Assembly: GCF_001424875.1 (NCBI RefSeq)
Contig: NZ_LMCT01000027.1
Span: 1 to 45,504 of the forward strand
Length of the DNA: 45,504 nucleotides
Reading direction: 5' to 3'
Origin: Kitasatospora sp. Root107
GTDB lineage: Bacteria > Actinomycetota > Actinomycetes > Streptomycetales > Streptomycetaceae
Shown here: positions 7,837 through 16,576 of the stretch, in pieces
How positions within the stretch are numbered: position 1 is the first letter of the stretch
How the letters are laid out: each line of letters begins with the position of its first letter
The notes under the pieces: model-generated
What the model was told of the DNA's origin: nothing
Database searches by the model: none
What the model saw: only the letters and a program-made list of their open reading frames with translations
Made by a program: the position numbers and the translations under genes

Positions 7837-8388
7837 ATGACCGGGACCACCACGTACATCGCGTTCCTGCGGGCCGTCAACGTCGGCGGGCGGACGGTGA
7901 AGATGGAGCCGCTGCGGGCGCTCTTCGCCGAGCTCGGGCTCGACGACGTGCGCTCGTACATCCAGAGCGGCAACGTCTTCTTCAGCACCGACGAGACCGA
8001 CCGCGCCGCTCTGACCGTCCGGATCGAGCAGCACCTGGAGCAGGCCCTCGGCTACGCCGTCCCGGTGATGCTGCGCACCGTCGAGGAGGTGGCCGAGCTG
8101 GTCGAGTCCGACCCCTTCGCGGGCATCGAGGTCACTCCCGAGGTCCGGCTCTGCGTGGTCTTCCTCTCCGAACCGCTGCCCGCCGACCTGGAGTTCCCGG
8201 TCCGCTCCCCCAAGGGCGACTGGGAGATCGTCTCCGCCACCCCGGGCGCCGCCTGCACCGTCCTGCACCTGCGCGACGGTCGGACCGTCAACCCGGCCAC
8301 CATGTTCCCCAAGTCCTACCGGGGCCAAGGCACTTCGCGCTTCTTCCACACCGTCGTGAAGATCCTGGCAGCCGCCCGCAAGGGCTAG
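7837..8388 (+). CDS. DUF1697 domain protein
   Basis: A 183-aa protein beginning MTGTTTYIAFLRAVNVGGRTVKM-, the characteristic DUF1697 opening (FLRxINVGG), with the later IQSGNVFF and MFPKSYRGQGTSR motifs also typical. It is a cytosolic protein of unknown biochemical role, common in soil bacteria and usually monocistronic. The start at 7837 is fixed by the family N-terminus; it lacks a ribosome-binding site. The stop codon TAG (8386-8388) interlocks with the stop of the opposing DUF1152 gene in a CTAG tetranucleotide. Confidence 0.9.
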   Translation: MTGTTTYIAFLRAVNVGGRTVKMEPLRALFAELGLDDVRSYIQSGNVFFSTDETDRAALTVRIEQHLEQALGYAVPVMLRTVEEVAELVESDPFAGIEVTPEVRLCVVFLSEPLPADLEFPVRSPKGDWEIVSATPGAACTVLHLRDGRTVNPATMFPKSYRGQGTSRFFHTVVKILAAARKG

Positions 8389-9347
8389 TGCGGGAACATC
8401 CGGGGCGGCCGCTGCTGCGGCAGGGTGTCGCGGAACTCCTCGATGGCGGTGCTGATCTGACGCATCAGGTGGGTGCGCTCGATCCGGTCCAGGTAGCGGT
8501 TGCGGGCGGCCAGGGCCTCGACGGTGACCGAGAAGTACAGGGTCATCAGCGGGTTCACGAAGAGCTGGGCGCCCTTGGTCCGGTCGGTGAACCGGACGTC
8601 GCCGAACTCGCCGCGCAGGGCGGCCGCGACCGAGCCGTGGACGATGCTGGGGTGCTCGGGGAAGGCGGCCCTGGCGTGTTCGACGGCGTCCAGGTAGAGC
8701 CTGCCCTCCCGGCTGTCGCGGGGCAGCGAGAAGGCGCCGAGGTAGCCGCCCTCCCGGTCGAGGGCGGCCAGGTTCTCCAGCACCAGCGAGTGGTTGACGC
8801 CGTGGTAGGCGTCCACGCCGAAGCCCAGGCAGCTGACCAGCCGGACGGGTATCTCCGGCATCCCGGCCACCGCGGCCAGGCTGGCCATGTCCTCCTCGGG
8901 AGTGCCGAGGCCGGCCTCGTCGCCGCACATCAGGATGTCGGTGCCGCCGTCCACCAGCACGATCGCGTCGATGCCGAGGTGCGAGCAGAGCGCCCGGTAG
9001 GCGGCCCGCAACGGCTGGACGCCGACCGAGGCGAACGCCCAGACGGTGTCGGGCATGCCGTGCAGCCGCAGCCAGCGGGCCAGGGTGCGTTCCGGGAAGT
9101 ACGGTTCGGCCGAGCTGGTGTCGGGGCGGATCTCCGCCACCTCCTGCTCCAGCCAGACCCCGGCGTCCAGGCCGTAGAGGTGACTGAACGACAGGTTGGC
9201 CAGGTGGACTTCACGTCCGGCCGCGCGCAGCGCGAGGGCCAGCGGCAGACCGGCGTAGACGTCGAAGCCGCCGCCCGCCCCGGCGATCAGCACCTTACGG
9301 GCCTGGCCGAGACGGGTCAGCAGCTGCGGTTCGAAGAACGGAGGCAT
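8385..9347 (-). CDS. DUF1152 domain protein
   Basis: A 320-aa soluble protein. A Rossmann-like glycine-rich segment (VLIAGAGGGFDVYAGLPLALAL, about residues 18-40) leads into VDGGTDILMCGDEAGLGTPEED, the most recognisable DUF1152 motif. The biochemical function is not established. The glycine-rich loop and the acidic DGGTD and GDE motifs suggest nucleotide or metal binding, but that is inference. The ATG at 9347 is followed by an ordinary actinobacterial coding pattern. It ends tail to tail with the DUF1697 gene, with a 4-bp shared stop region. Confidence 0.85.
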   Translation of the reverse strand: MPPFFEPQLLTRLGQARKVLIAGAGGGFDVYAGLPLALALRAAGREVHLANLSFSHLYGLDAGVWLEQEVAEIRPDTSSAEPYFPERTLARWLRLHGMPDTVWAFASVGVQPLRAAYRALCSHLGIDAIVLVDGGTDILMCGDEAGLGTPEEDMASLAAVAGMPEIPVRLVSCLGFGVDAYHGVNHSLVLENLAALDREGGYLGAFSLPRDSREGRLYLDAVEHARAAFPEHPSIVHGSVAAALRGEFGDVRFTDRTKGAQLFVNPLMTLYFSVTVEALAARNRYLDRIERTHLMRQISTAIEEFRDTLPQQRPPRMFPH

Positions 9348-9381
9348 CCGTGGACGTTATCAAGCCAACTGCCGGTCCCGG

Positions 9382-10110
9382 TCAGGACTGCGGGCCCCAG
9401 AGTTCGTCGGTGCACCGGGCGTAGGTGTCCCGCCAGTGCGGCCAGTGCCGGGCGGTGGAGTCGTCGCAGTCGGCCAGCAGCCGGTCGATCTGCACCGGGT
9501 CCACCCCCTCCAGCAGCCAGACCAGCGCGTCCGAGGTGTTGGGCCCGTCCGCCGCGCGGAGCAGGTCGAGCAGCTCGGGCAGGGTGCCGATCCGCGATCC
9601 GGCCGGGAAGATGCCGTCGAGGCGGGGCAGCAACTGCCGCTCCTCGATCCGCAGATGGGTCTCCAGCCGGGCGGCCAGCTCCTCCACCGCGTACGCCACC
9701 GACCAGGCGCTGGCCGGGTCCCTGGTGGCGATCCGGACCAGCGTGGTGATCCGGGTGAAGGAGTGGTCGAGGTTGTGGTGGTCGGACTCCAGCCAGTTGA
9801 GCAGCAGCCGGAGTTCGGGGGCGAAGCGGCGAAGCAGCGGCCACAGCCGGGTGTCCTGCTGCTCGTGGTGGCAGGTGAGCATCGCGGTGAGGAAGTCCCA
9901 GTGCCGCTGGACCGCCTCGGCGGTGGCGGTGTCCTCGGGCTGGAGCAGCCGCAGGGCGTTGGGCAGCCGGGTGAGATCGCGGCGGAGCGCGGCGTGCACC
10001 AGACGCAGCCCGGCGAACGGGATCGCCTCGACGGCGGGCTGCACCTTGCGCCCCTCGCCCGGCTGGGCGGGGACCTTGGGGGATTCGACGGGCAGCAGGT
10101 GGCTGGGCAT
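9382..10110 (-). CDS. Hemerythrin HHE-domain protein
   Basis: A 242-aa helical protein. Metal-ligand-type residues are spaced as in HHE cation-binding domains: HAALRRDL (first His), CHHEQQD with HWDFL just before, ESDHHNLDH, and HLRIEERQLLP. The bundle spans about residues 35-165; the C-terminal 70 residues are a less conserved helical tail. Such proteins bind a di-iron site and sense or carry oxygen, NO or iron. The ATG at 10110 is preceded by GAAGAGAG. An interrupted palindrome (TCAAT-5-ATTGA, near 10212-10226) upstream is a possible operator. It lies downstream of the esterase gene behind a strong hairpin, so it probably has its own promoter. Confidence 0.85.
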   Translation of the reverse strand: MPSHLLPVESPKVPAQPGEGRKVQPAVEAIPFAGLRLVHAALRRDLTRLPNALRLLQPEDTATAEAVQRHWDFLTAMLTCHHEQQDTRLWPLLRRFAPELRLLLNWLESDHHNLDHSFTRITTLVRIATRDPASAWSVAYAVEELAARLETHLRIEERQLLPRLDGIFPAGSRIGTLPELLDLLRAADGPNTSDALVWLLEGVDPVQIDRLLADCDDSTARHWPHWRDTYARCTDELWGPQS

Positions 10111-10233
10111 GGCACTCTCTTCACGACTGGCTGAGACAGGGCCGGTGCGGCGCCGCAGTCGCGGCGCCCCGGCTCGGGTCTCCAGGGTGGTGACAGACCA
10201 TCAGAGTCGAATCAATGTCTGATTGACGTGCAG

Positions 10234-10256
10234 GTCAGCGGCCTGCCGCCGCTGAC
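10234..10256 (-). terminator. Hairpin terminator after the esterase gene
   Basis: A perfect 9-bp stem (GTCAGCGGC / GCCGCTGAC) with a 5-nt loop begins only 7 nt past the esterase stop codon. There is no clear U-tract. Confidence 0.65.
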
Positions 10257-10262
10257 GGGCGG

Positions 10263-11270
10263 TCAGTCGTGCTCCGGCCCGGCCAGGTTCTTGGTCAGCC
10301 ACTCCAGGGTGGCCGGGATCATCTTCTTGAAGTCTGTGGTGAGGTGCTTGCCGCCGGGCTGCTCGTAGTACTCGACGGTGGTCGGGGCCGCCGCCTTGGC
10401 GACCCACGTCTTGACCACCTTGAGCTCGTTCGGGTTGGCCCCGCCCGCGGTGGCCAGCATCCGGACGTCCGCGCCCTTGGTGATCAGCTCGCCGGGGCTG
10501 TTGGCGAGGCGCTCCGCCTCGTGGCCCTTCCAGAGCGGGGAGTCCGGGTTGAAGTAGCCGTCGATCGGCACCGCGGCCTTGAACACGTCCGGGTGCTGGA
10601 GGGCCAGCTTGGCGCTGCAGAACGCGCCGGTGGAGGCACCCATCAGGCCCCAGCCGTCCCGGCCCTTGACGGTACGGAAGTTGGCCCGGACGAAGTCCGG
10701 GATGTCCTGCGCCATCCAGGTGCCGATCTTCGGCTGGCCCGGGATGTCACTGCACTCCAGCGCCTTGGCCTCGTTGGTGTCCAGGTTCTGCACCGGCATC
10801 ACCATGATGAACGGGTGGGCCTTGCCCGCCTTCGACATCTCCGCGCCGATCTCCTGGATCGGCAGCTGGTTGTCGGTCCAGGTGTTGTAGTTCGCGCTCT
10901 GGCCGCCCGCGTACAGGGTGAGCACCGGAAAACCGGTCTTGGCGTACTTCGGGTCGTTGTACTCCGGCGGCAGCCAGACCCAGACCTTGGCGGTGACTCC
11001 GGACTTCGGGCCGGTCAGCGTGGTCGCCCTGATCGGCCCGGCCGCGGTGTCCCGGATCTTCTTGAACTCGGCCTCCGGCCCCGTGGGCATCAGCACCTTG
11101 GTCGGCTTCGGCGGCGTGCTGCTCTTCGCAGCCGACGGCGCGGCCCCCTTCCCACCGTCGGCGGCCGCAGGCCGGTCCGAGCCGGCCTCACTCCCGCAGG
11201 CCGCCAGGCCCAGGGCGAGCGCGAGCACGCTGACGACGGACAGGGCGGTACGGCTGCGCTTGAACGGCAA
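10263..11270 (-). CDS. Secreted esterase lipoprotein (alpha/beta hydrolase)
   Basis: The best start is TTG at 11270, preceded by GGAGAGAG, giving 335 aa that begin with a lipoprotein signal (FKRSRTALSVVSVLALALGL, then AACGS, lipobox Cys near residue 25). A Ser/Thr/Pro/Lys-rich linker leads to an alpha/beta-hydrolase domain of the esterase D / antigen 85 style. Nucleophile motif GASTG lies in LMGASTGAFCSAKLAL, and a catalytic His fits GGKHLTTDF. Substrates of this group are small esters or acyl-trehaloses, and none can be assigned here. The product should sit on the outer face of the membrane. Upstream lies a 377-bp gap to the ROK gene. Confidence 0.85.
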   Translation of the reverse strand: MPFKRSRTALSVVSVLALALGLAACGSEAGSDRPAAADGGKGAAPSAAKSSTPPKPTKVLMPTGPEAEFKKIRDTAAGPIRATTLTGPKSGVTAKVWVWLPPEYNDPKYAKTGFPVLTLYAGGQSANYNTWTDNQLPIQEIGAEMSKAGKAHPFIMVMPVQNLDTNEAKALECSDIPGQPKIGTWMAQDIPDFVRANFRTVKGRDGWGLMGASTGAFCSAKLALQHPDVFKAAVPIDGYFNPDSPLWKGHEAERLANSPGELITKGADVRMLATAGGANPNELKVVKTWVAKAAAPTTVEYYEQPGGKHLTTDFKKMIPATLEWLTKNLAGPEHD

Positions 11271-11647
11271 GGTCTCTCTCCGACCGGTCTCTCGTCCGGG
11301 CGGACCGGCCAGGACGGTGGCCCCGAGGTGAGGCCGGGGCGGGGCACCAGAGGTACCGGCCCAGGTCAGCGTCACGGCCCGAAGGGGCAAGTGCGCCGTC
11401 CGGAATCCTACGACGCAGGTGCGGGGAAGGCCGGTTGCGATCTTTCGCCCCCACCCACTGACATCCCGTCATCCGACGGGGGTGGGCCCCCGCCGGACGA
11501 CGGGCCGCGGACCTCCGACGAGGCCATGACCAGCCCGTCCGGCGTGCACGAACCGGTCCCTACGGCCTGCGTACGGCTCTTCACCACGGCACCGGCCGAC
11601 GGCCGGCCGGTGGCAGCGTGACCACTGTCACACCGCTCGACGGCGGG
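11271..11647. other. Non-coding gap between ROK and esterase genes
   Basis: No convincing gene is seen in 377 bp. A nested hairpin at 11465-11480 (CCCGTC-ATCC-GACGGG), flanked by CCCACCC and GGTGGG that could extend the stem, is a plausible terminator for the ROK gene. The rest presumably holds the esterase promoter; I see no clear -35/-10 pair. Confidence 0.4.
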
Positions 11648-12931
11648 TCAGACGGGCTTGGCCGGTCGGTCCTGGAGGAGGCCGAGCGCGCTGAACGGCT
11701 CAGTGATCACCTGTTCCAGCACCGGCACCGCCGAGGACCGGACCAGCGTCCGGGCCCCGAACACCGCCGGGACGATGTCGTCGGCGACGGCCAGGCCCCG
11801 GTGGCTGCGGCGGCCGACCTCGGTGCGCAGCTCGTCCAGGTACTCGTCGGCGACCAGGATGCCGCCCGCCAGCACCACCCGGCTGGGGTTGATCAGGTCC
11901 ACGATGGTGGCAACCGCGCGCCCGACCCGGCGGGCCCGGGTCCGCAGCAGGTCCTGCGCCTGCTCGTCGCCCGTGCCGGAACCGGCCGGCCGGGCCGCCG
12001 CGACCAGCCGCTCCAGGGCCAGCGCGGCACCGTCCGCCGGGTCGTCCGGGATCACCCCGAGCTCGCGGGCCCTGGCCACCAGCGCGGTGTCGGAGGCGGT
12101 GGCGTTAAGGCAGCCCGCGCCGCAGACCGGGCAGCGCGCCGCCTCGGGGTCGTCGGTGGCGAGCAGGTGCTCGATCGCGCCGGCCGCCGCACCGGGGCCC
12201 CGGTGCACGGTGCGGTCGACCACGATCGCGGCACCCAGCACGTTGCCGATCATGACCAGCACGAAGTCGTCGACCTCGCGGCCCGCGCCGAACCACAGCT
12301 CGGCCCGGGCGATGGCGCGGACGGTCTGCTCCAGTACCAGCGGCCCGGGCAGGCTGTCGGCCAGCAGGGCCGGCAAGTTGACGTCCCGCCAGCCGAGCGG
12401 GCCGTGCTCGACCACCCTGCCCCTGGCGCCGTCCACCCAGCCGCCGATGCTGACGCCGGTGCCGACCAGGCGGCGGCCGTCCAGCTTCTCGGCCAGGAAG
12501 GCCCGGACGGCGCGGCCGGCCTGCTCGGTGATCCGGGCCGGCGAGAGGTCGGGCAGCTCGTGGTGCGGGAGTTCGCGCTCGGCGATCACGCTGCCGTCCA
12601 GACCGACCAGGCCGAAGGTGGTCCGCAGCAGACCGATGTGCAGTCCGAGCGCCACGATCCGGTCGCCGTCCACCCGGAGCGGCACCCGGGGGCGGCCCTG
12701 GGTGGGCTCCACCGGGGCGAGCTCGTTGAGCAGCTCCACCTCCATCAGCGAGGCGGTGAGCTTGGTGACGCTGGGGGCGGACAGCCCGGTGTGCCGGGCG
12801 ATCTCGGCCCGCGAGACCGGGCCGTGCGCGAGGACGGCACGCAGCACCGCGGAGGCGTTGCCCTGCCGCATCAGCTGGGCCCGCTGTCCTGCCGTGACCA
12901 GGCCCTGGGGCCGGCCGTTCCGGTTCTGCAC
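11648..12931 (-). CDS. ROK-family transcriptional regulator
   Basis: A 427-aa regulator. Residues about 20-85 form a MarR/winged-helix DNA-binding domain (RAEIARHTGLSAPSVTKL is the recognition region), followed by a ROK sugar-kinase-like domain. The ROK zinc motif is present as CPVCGAGCLN, close to the family form CxCGxxGCxE. These proteins repress sugar-use genes and are released by a sugar or sugar phosphate. The start at 12931 is supported by GAAAGGAGG upstream. It is divergent from the SDR gene, with 203 bp between, a natural place for an operator. The starch genes in the window are several kb away, and no direct link is shown. Confidence 0.92.
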   Translation of the reverse strand: MQNRNGRPQGLVTAGQRAQLMRQGNASAVLRAVLAHGPVSRAEIARHTGLSAPSVTKLTASLMEVELLNELAPVEPTQGRPRVPLRVDGDRIVALGLHIGLLRTTFGLVGLDGSVIAERELPHHELPDLSPARITEQAGRAVRAFLAEKLDGRRLVGTGVSIGGWVDGARGRVVEHGPLGWRDVNLPALLADSLPGPLVLEQTVRAIARAELWFGAGREVDDFVLVMIGNVLGAAIVVDRTVHRGPGAAAGAIEHLLATDDPEAARCPVCGAGCLNATASDTALVARARELGVIPDDPADGAALALERLVAAARPAGSGTGDEQAQDLLRTRARRVGRAVATIVDLINPSRVVLAGGILVADEYLDELRTEVGRRSHRGLAVADDIVPAVFGARTLVRSSAVPVLEQVITEPFSALGLLQDRPAKPV

Positions 12932-13134
12932 GATGACTGCCTCCTTTCGGACACTCTAGCGAGGCCGACCAGTCGCCTCCGGCCGTCTTGTTCGGCGGCC
13001 GGTGCTTCCCATCACTCGGAGGGCGCCGCCCCGCTCACTCGCTGGACGCTTCGACAAGTGACGGCCGGTCCGTCCGTGCGCGATCATCGAGGGGCCGTCC
13101 AGTCGAGGCCGGTCCCAGTCGAGGAGTACAGCAG

Positions 13135-13878
13135 ATGCCGCAGCAGGTCGCCGTCGTCACCGGAGCAGGCAGCGGCGTGGGCCGCGCCGTCGCGCTGGAG
13201 CTGGCCGCCCACGGCTGGCGGCTGGTGCTGGCCGGGCGCCGGGCCGAGCCGCTCGACGCGGTGGCCGCCGAGGCCGGGCCGGGCGCGCTCGCCGTCCCGA
13301 CCGACGTGACCGATCCGGCGGCGGTGGACGCGCTGTTCGCCGCGACCGCCGAGCACTTCGGTCGGATCGACCTGCTCTTCAACAACGCGGGCACCTTCGG
13401 CCCGCCGACCCCGCTGGAGGACCTCACCGTCGCCGACTGGCGCGCGGTGGTGGACCTCAACCTGACCGGTGCCTTCCTCTGTGCGCAGGGCGCCTTCCGC
13501 CTGATGAAGCGTCAGGACCCGCAGGGCGGCCGGATCATCAACAACGGCTCGATCTCCGCGCACACCCCGCGCCCCGGCAGCATCGCCTACACCGCCACCA
13601 AGCACGCCGTCACCGGCCTGACCAAGTCCCTCTCGCTGGACGGCCGTCAGTACCGGATCGCCTGCGGCCAGATCGACATCGGCAACGCCGCCACCGACAT
13701 GACCGCCGCGATGTCCACCGGCGTCCGCCAGGCCGACGGCCGGATCGCCGCCGAGCCCACCATGGACGTCGCCGACGTGGCCCGCACCGTCCGGCACATG
13801 GCCGAACTCCCGCTGGAGGCCAACGTCCAGTTCGCCACCGTGCTGGCCACCACCATGCCGTACATCGGCCGGGGCTGA
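13135..13878 (+). CDS. Short-chain dehydrogenase/reductase (SDR)
   Basis: A 247-aa classical SDR. TGAGSGVG near the N-terminus is the dinucleotide-binding loop, NNAG the structural motif, and YTATK contains the catalytic Tyr-Lys pair with a Ser upstream in NGSISAH. The Arg following the first strand region (LAGRRAEP) favours NADP(H). The start is ATG 13135 with GAGGAG upstream; the frame remains open for about 150 bp before it but without support. Substrate is unknown. The C-terminus carries an ATTMPYIGRG ending common in streptomycete SDRs annotated as oxidoreductases. It is divergent from the ROK regulator, which may control it. Confidence 0.92.
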   Translation: MPQQVAVVTGAGSGVGRAVALELAAHGWRLVLAGRRAEPLDAVAAEAGPGALAVPTDVTDPAAVDALFAATAEHFGRIDLLFNNAGTFGPPTPLEDLTVADWRAVVDLNLTGAFLCAQGAFRLMKRQDPQGGRIINNGSISAHTPRPGSIAYTATKHAVTGLTKSLSLDGRQYRIACGQIDIGNAATDMTAAMSTGVRQADGRIAAEPTMDVADVARTVRHMAELPLEANVQFATVLATTMPYIGRG

Positions 13879-13906
13879 CCTGCGCCGGCGGCCGGCCGGT
13901 TGGCCC

Positions 13907-14128
13907 CTACTCGTCCTGCCAGTGCCGGTAGCACGGGACCGGTCCGTCCGCCGTCAGACGGTAGACACTGGTGGTCGGCCAGTACTCCCCCACCTCGATC
14001 ACCGGCAGCTCGGCCCGCAGCGCCATCCGCAGTGACGGCGGCGGCCCGACGGACCTGACGCGCTTGCGGTGGCCGTCCCAACGGCCGCCGTGGAGCTGGA
14101 GGTCGAGGATGGCGGAGGTGTTGCCCAT
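13907..14128 (-). CDS. Small conserved-looking hypothetical protein (73 aa)
   Basis: Begins MGNTSAILDLQLHGGRWDGHRKRV and continues with a compact beta-rich pattern (LRAELPVIEVGEYWPTTSVYRL). The GGxWDG opening is one I associate with short streptomycete proteins of unknown function. GGAGG directly abuts the ATG, too close for a normal ribosome-binding site, so the true start or mode of initiation is uncertain. No signal peptide or membrane helix. It is convergent with the SDR gene. Confidence 0.55.
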   Translation of the reverse strand: MGNTSAILDLQLHGGRWDGHRKRVRSVGPPPSLRMALRAELPVIEVGEYWPTTSVYRLTADGPVPCYRHWQDE

Positions 14129-14158
14129 CCTCCGATGCTCCCGTGGCGTCTGCCTCCC

Positions 14159-14172
14159 GTGGCGCGCGCCAC
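14159..14172. repeat. 14-bp perfect palindrome
   Basis: GTGGCGCGCGCCAC is self-complementary over 14 bp and lies upstream of the 73-aa gene and downstream of the amylase. It may be a protein-binding site; no partner is evident. Confidence 0.4.
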
Positions 14173-14216
14173 TGGAGACACCACTCGATCGGGGGGTTTC
14201 GCCCCGGCAGCCGTGA

Positions 14217-14258
14217 CCGGTCGCTCCCGTCCCCGTGCGCTGGGGTGGGAGCGACCGG
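14217..14258 (-). terminator. Amylase terminator hairpin
   Basis: A perfect 12-bp inverted repeat (CCGGTCGCTCCC 14217-14228 / GGGAGCGACCGG 14247-14258) can be extended inward by CCCC/GGGG with a one-base bulge. It begins about 48 nt after the amylase stop codon. Confidence 0.75.
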
Positions 14259-14306
14259 CCGGTCTTGACGGCGGGTCAGGCGGGTCAGGCGGACCGGTCG
14301 GGCCGG

Positions 14307-16370
14307 TCAGCTCCGCCAGGTGTCGTTCAGCGCGACCTTCCCGCTCGCCGGGACGGTCGCGGTGCGGTTGGCCCCGCTCTCCCAGGTCACCGCGCCGGCG
14401 GCGTCCTTGCGGATGTACTTGTACTCGAACGAGGTGCCGGCGGCCAGCGTGACGTCGAGCTTCCAGACCGGGTAGCTCGCCGAGGAGAGCAGCAGGGCGG
14501 CAGCCGGGTCCCAGGCACCCAGGGCGGCGTTGTTGCCGACCAGGTAAATGCTCTGGCCGGTCGTCGTGGTGGCGTTCACCGCGAAGGCCGCACCGGAGGT
14601 GGTGGCGGTCGGGCTCGCGGTGGCCGTGGCGCACGGGTCGCCGCTGCCGACCACGCCGTCCTTGACCGTGACGTTCCCGCTGCCCAGCGCGTAGTTGGCG
14701 CTGTTGTTGTTGTCCCAGGTGCCGGAGCCGTTGTTGAAGGTGGCGGCCAGGCCGGTCGCACTGCCGAGGGCGACGGTCTTCTTCACCCAGCCGGTGCAGG
14801 CGGCGTCCATCGTGACACCGGGCGCGGTGGTCCAGCTGCCGCCGGTCGGGGCGTAGTGCAGGTAGTACGCGGCCCAGTTCTTGTTGGTGCTGTAGAAGAC
14901 GGTCGCCGAGTTGGTGCCGGTCGGGGTCGGCGAGGGGCTGACGGTGCTGCCACCCTTGGCGTTGACGTGCAGCGCGACCGAGTCGCCCGCACCGACGGTG
15001 GCGGTGAACTTCCCGTCCGAGCCGACCGTGTACGTCACCCCGGAGCAGCTGCCCGCGGCGAAGTCACCGTGCTGGACGTCGCAGTAGACGCCGGCCGGCA
15101 GCGAGGTCTGGAAGGTCTGGGTGACCGCGCCGCTCTCCCGGTTGATCGCCACGTAGCCCTTGTCGCCCCGGCCGAAGCCGATCGCGTTGTTGCCGTTGGA
15201 CCACCAGTTGGTGATGCCGGTGCCGGTCACCGCGTTCCGGAAGCCGACCATGTTGGCCACCGGGCGCCAGGCGTGCGTGCAGTTCCAGCCGTCGCTGTAG
15301 CAGGAGTTGACGGTGCCGCCGTTCGGCGGGCCGGCGTCGTTGCTGTCGAAGGCGTAGCCGGAGTAGACGTTCGGCGAGCCGTACGGGTGGGCCAGCAGGA
15401 AGACGTTGGCCAGCGTGTAGGCGGAGCCGTACTTGTAGGTGAGGGTCGAGCCGTTGCGCTCGGTGTCCCAGTTGTCGACGAAGGTACGGGCCTGCGAGCT
15501 GCCCAGCAGGCCGCTGCCCCAGCCGCCGAGGTCGGCGATCTTCCCGCCGTTGAAGGCGCTCTTCAGCCAGGTCGCGGAGCGGAACTCGTCCACGTCGCCG
15601 ACGCCGGTGTACTCCGAGGGCTGGACCGGCTCGCCGGCGCCGTAGATGACCTCGCTCACCCAGTAGGCGTTCGGGTTGCTCATCTTCGCCTTGATGCCGG
15701 CCATGTCGGTGGCGGCCATGTGCTTGGCGGCGTCGATCCGGAAGCCGTCGGCGCCCAGCGAGAGCAGGTCGCTCAGGTAGTTGGCGATGGTCTGCTGGAC
15801 GTACGCGGAGCCGGTGTTGAGGTCGGAGAGGTTGACCAGCTCGCAGTTCTGCACGTTGGAGCGGTCGCCGTAGTTGCTGATCGCCGAGCGGCAGGAGTGG
15901 AAGTCCTGGTCCCCGTAGTAGCCGGGGTAGTTGTACTTGGTGTAGTTGGTGCCGCCGGTCCCGGTGCCGGAGCCGGCCGACATGTGGTTGACCACCGAGT
16001 CGGCGATCACCTTGACGCCCGCGGCGTGGCAGGTGTTCGTCATGTTCTGGAACGCGGTGCGGTCGCCGAGCCGTCCGGCGATCTTGTAGCTGACGGGCTG
16101 GTAGGAGGTCCACCACTGGCTGCCCTGGATGTGCTCCTGGGGCGGCGAGACCTCGACGAAGCCGTAGCCCTTCGGGCCGAGGGTGTCGGTGCAGGCCTTG
16201 GCGACGGAGTCGAAGCGCCACTCGAACAGCGTGGCGGTGACGTCCTTGGTGCCCGGCGGGGTGGCCTGGGCGGTCGGCGCGAGCGAGAGTCCGGTGCCGA
16301 TCGAGAGCGCGAGGGCGGCCGAGGCGGCGGCTGCGCCGACCGCGCGGCGGCGGGGGGATGTGGTGACCAC
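14307..16370 (-). CDS. Secreted alpha-amylase (GH13) with two starch-binding modules
   Basis: A 687-aa exported enzyme that hydrolyses alpha-1,4-glucan. GTG at 16370 (GGAGA upstream) starts a Tat-like signal peptide (SPRRRAVG..., cleavage near AQA-TP, residue 36). The GH13 domain covers about 40-410: region I DSVVNH, region II DGFRIDAAKH (nucleophile Asp213), acid/base Glu240 in VSEVIYG, and region IV FVDNWD with Asp302. Region IV normally reads FVDNHD; the usual His is Trp301 here. Next come the amylase C-terminal sheet domain, a CBM25-like module (VFYSTNKNWAAYYLHY...) and a C-terminal CBM20 (SIYLVGNNAALGAWDPAAAL). It has its own promoter and maltose-type operator and a strong terminator. 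Confidence 0.93.
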   Translation of the reverse strand: MVTTSPRRRAVGAAAASAALALSIGTGLSLAPTAQATPPGTKDVTATLFEWRFDSVAKACTDTLGPKGYGFVEVSPPQEHIQGSQWWTSYQPVSYKIAGRLGDRTAFQNMTNTCHAAGVKVIADSVVNHMSAGSGTGTGGTNYTKYNYPGYYGDQDFHSCRSAISNYGDRSNVQNCELVNLSDLNTGSAYVQQTIANYLSDLLSLGADGFRIDAAKHMAATDMAGIKAKMSNPNAYWVSEVIYGAGEPVQPSEYTGVGDVDEFRSATWLKSAFNGGKIADLGGWGSGLLGSSQARTFVDNWDTERNGSTLTYKYGSAYTLANVFLLAHPYGSPNVYSGYAFDSNDAGPPNGGTVNSCYSDGWNCTHAWRPVANMVGFRNAVTGTGITNWWSNGNNAIGFGRGDKGYVAINRESGAVTQTFQTSLPAGVYCDVQHGDFAAGSCSGVTYTVGSDGKFTATVGAGDSVALHVNAKGGSTVSPSPTPTGTNSATVFYSTNKNWAAYYLHYAPTGGSWTTAPGVTMDAACTGWVKKTVALGSATGLAATFNNGSGTWDNNNSANYALGSGNVTVKDGVVGSGDPCATATASPTATTSGAAFAVNATTTTGQSIYLVGNNAALGAWDPAAALLLSSASYPVWKLDVTLAAGTSFEYKYIRKDAAGAVTWESGANRTATVPASGKVALNDTWRS

Positions 16371-16530
16371 GGTGTCTCCAGGGGGCTGGGTGGGCAGCCT
16401 GGGTTCACCCGCAGGGGGAGCGCGGGTGGGCACGGCAGGTGGGTGGGGCGGAGCCGGGACGGCCGTGTGGGGTGCCGATCCCGCTCCGGGGACGCGCCGG
16501 TGATGCACCGTCAGCGTGAGGGGAGTGCCT

Positions 16531-16570
16531 CTTGCTGCAAGACCACTGAAACTTGCTGGAAACTTGCAAC
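16531..16570 (-). promoter_or_regulatory. Maltose/starch-type operator of the amylase gene
   Basis: CTTGCTGCAAG (16531-16541) is followed by GAAACTTGC twice, 11 bp apart (16548-16556, 16559-16567). Such CTTGC/GCAAG direct repeats are known operators of streptomycete amylase genes bound by the MalR/Reg1 repressor. The array lies immediately downstream of the predicted transcription start, a repressor position. Confidence 0.7.
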
Positions 16571-16576
16571 GCGCTG

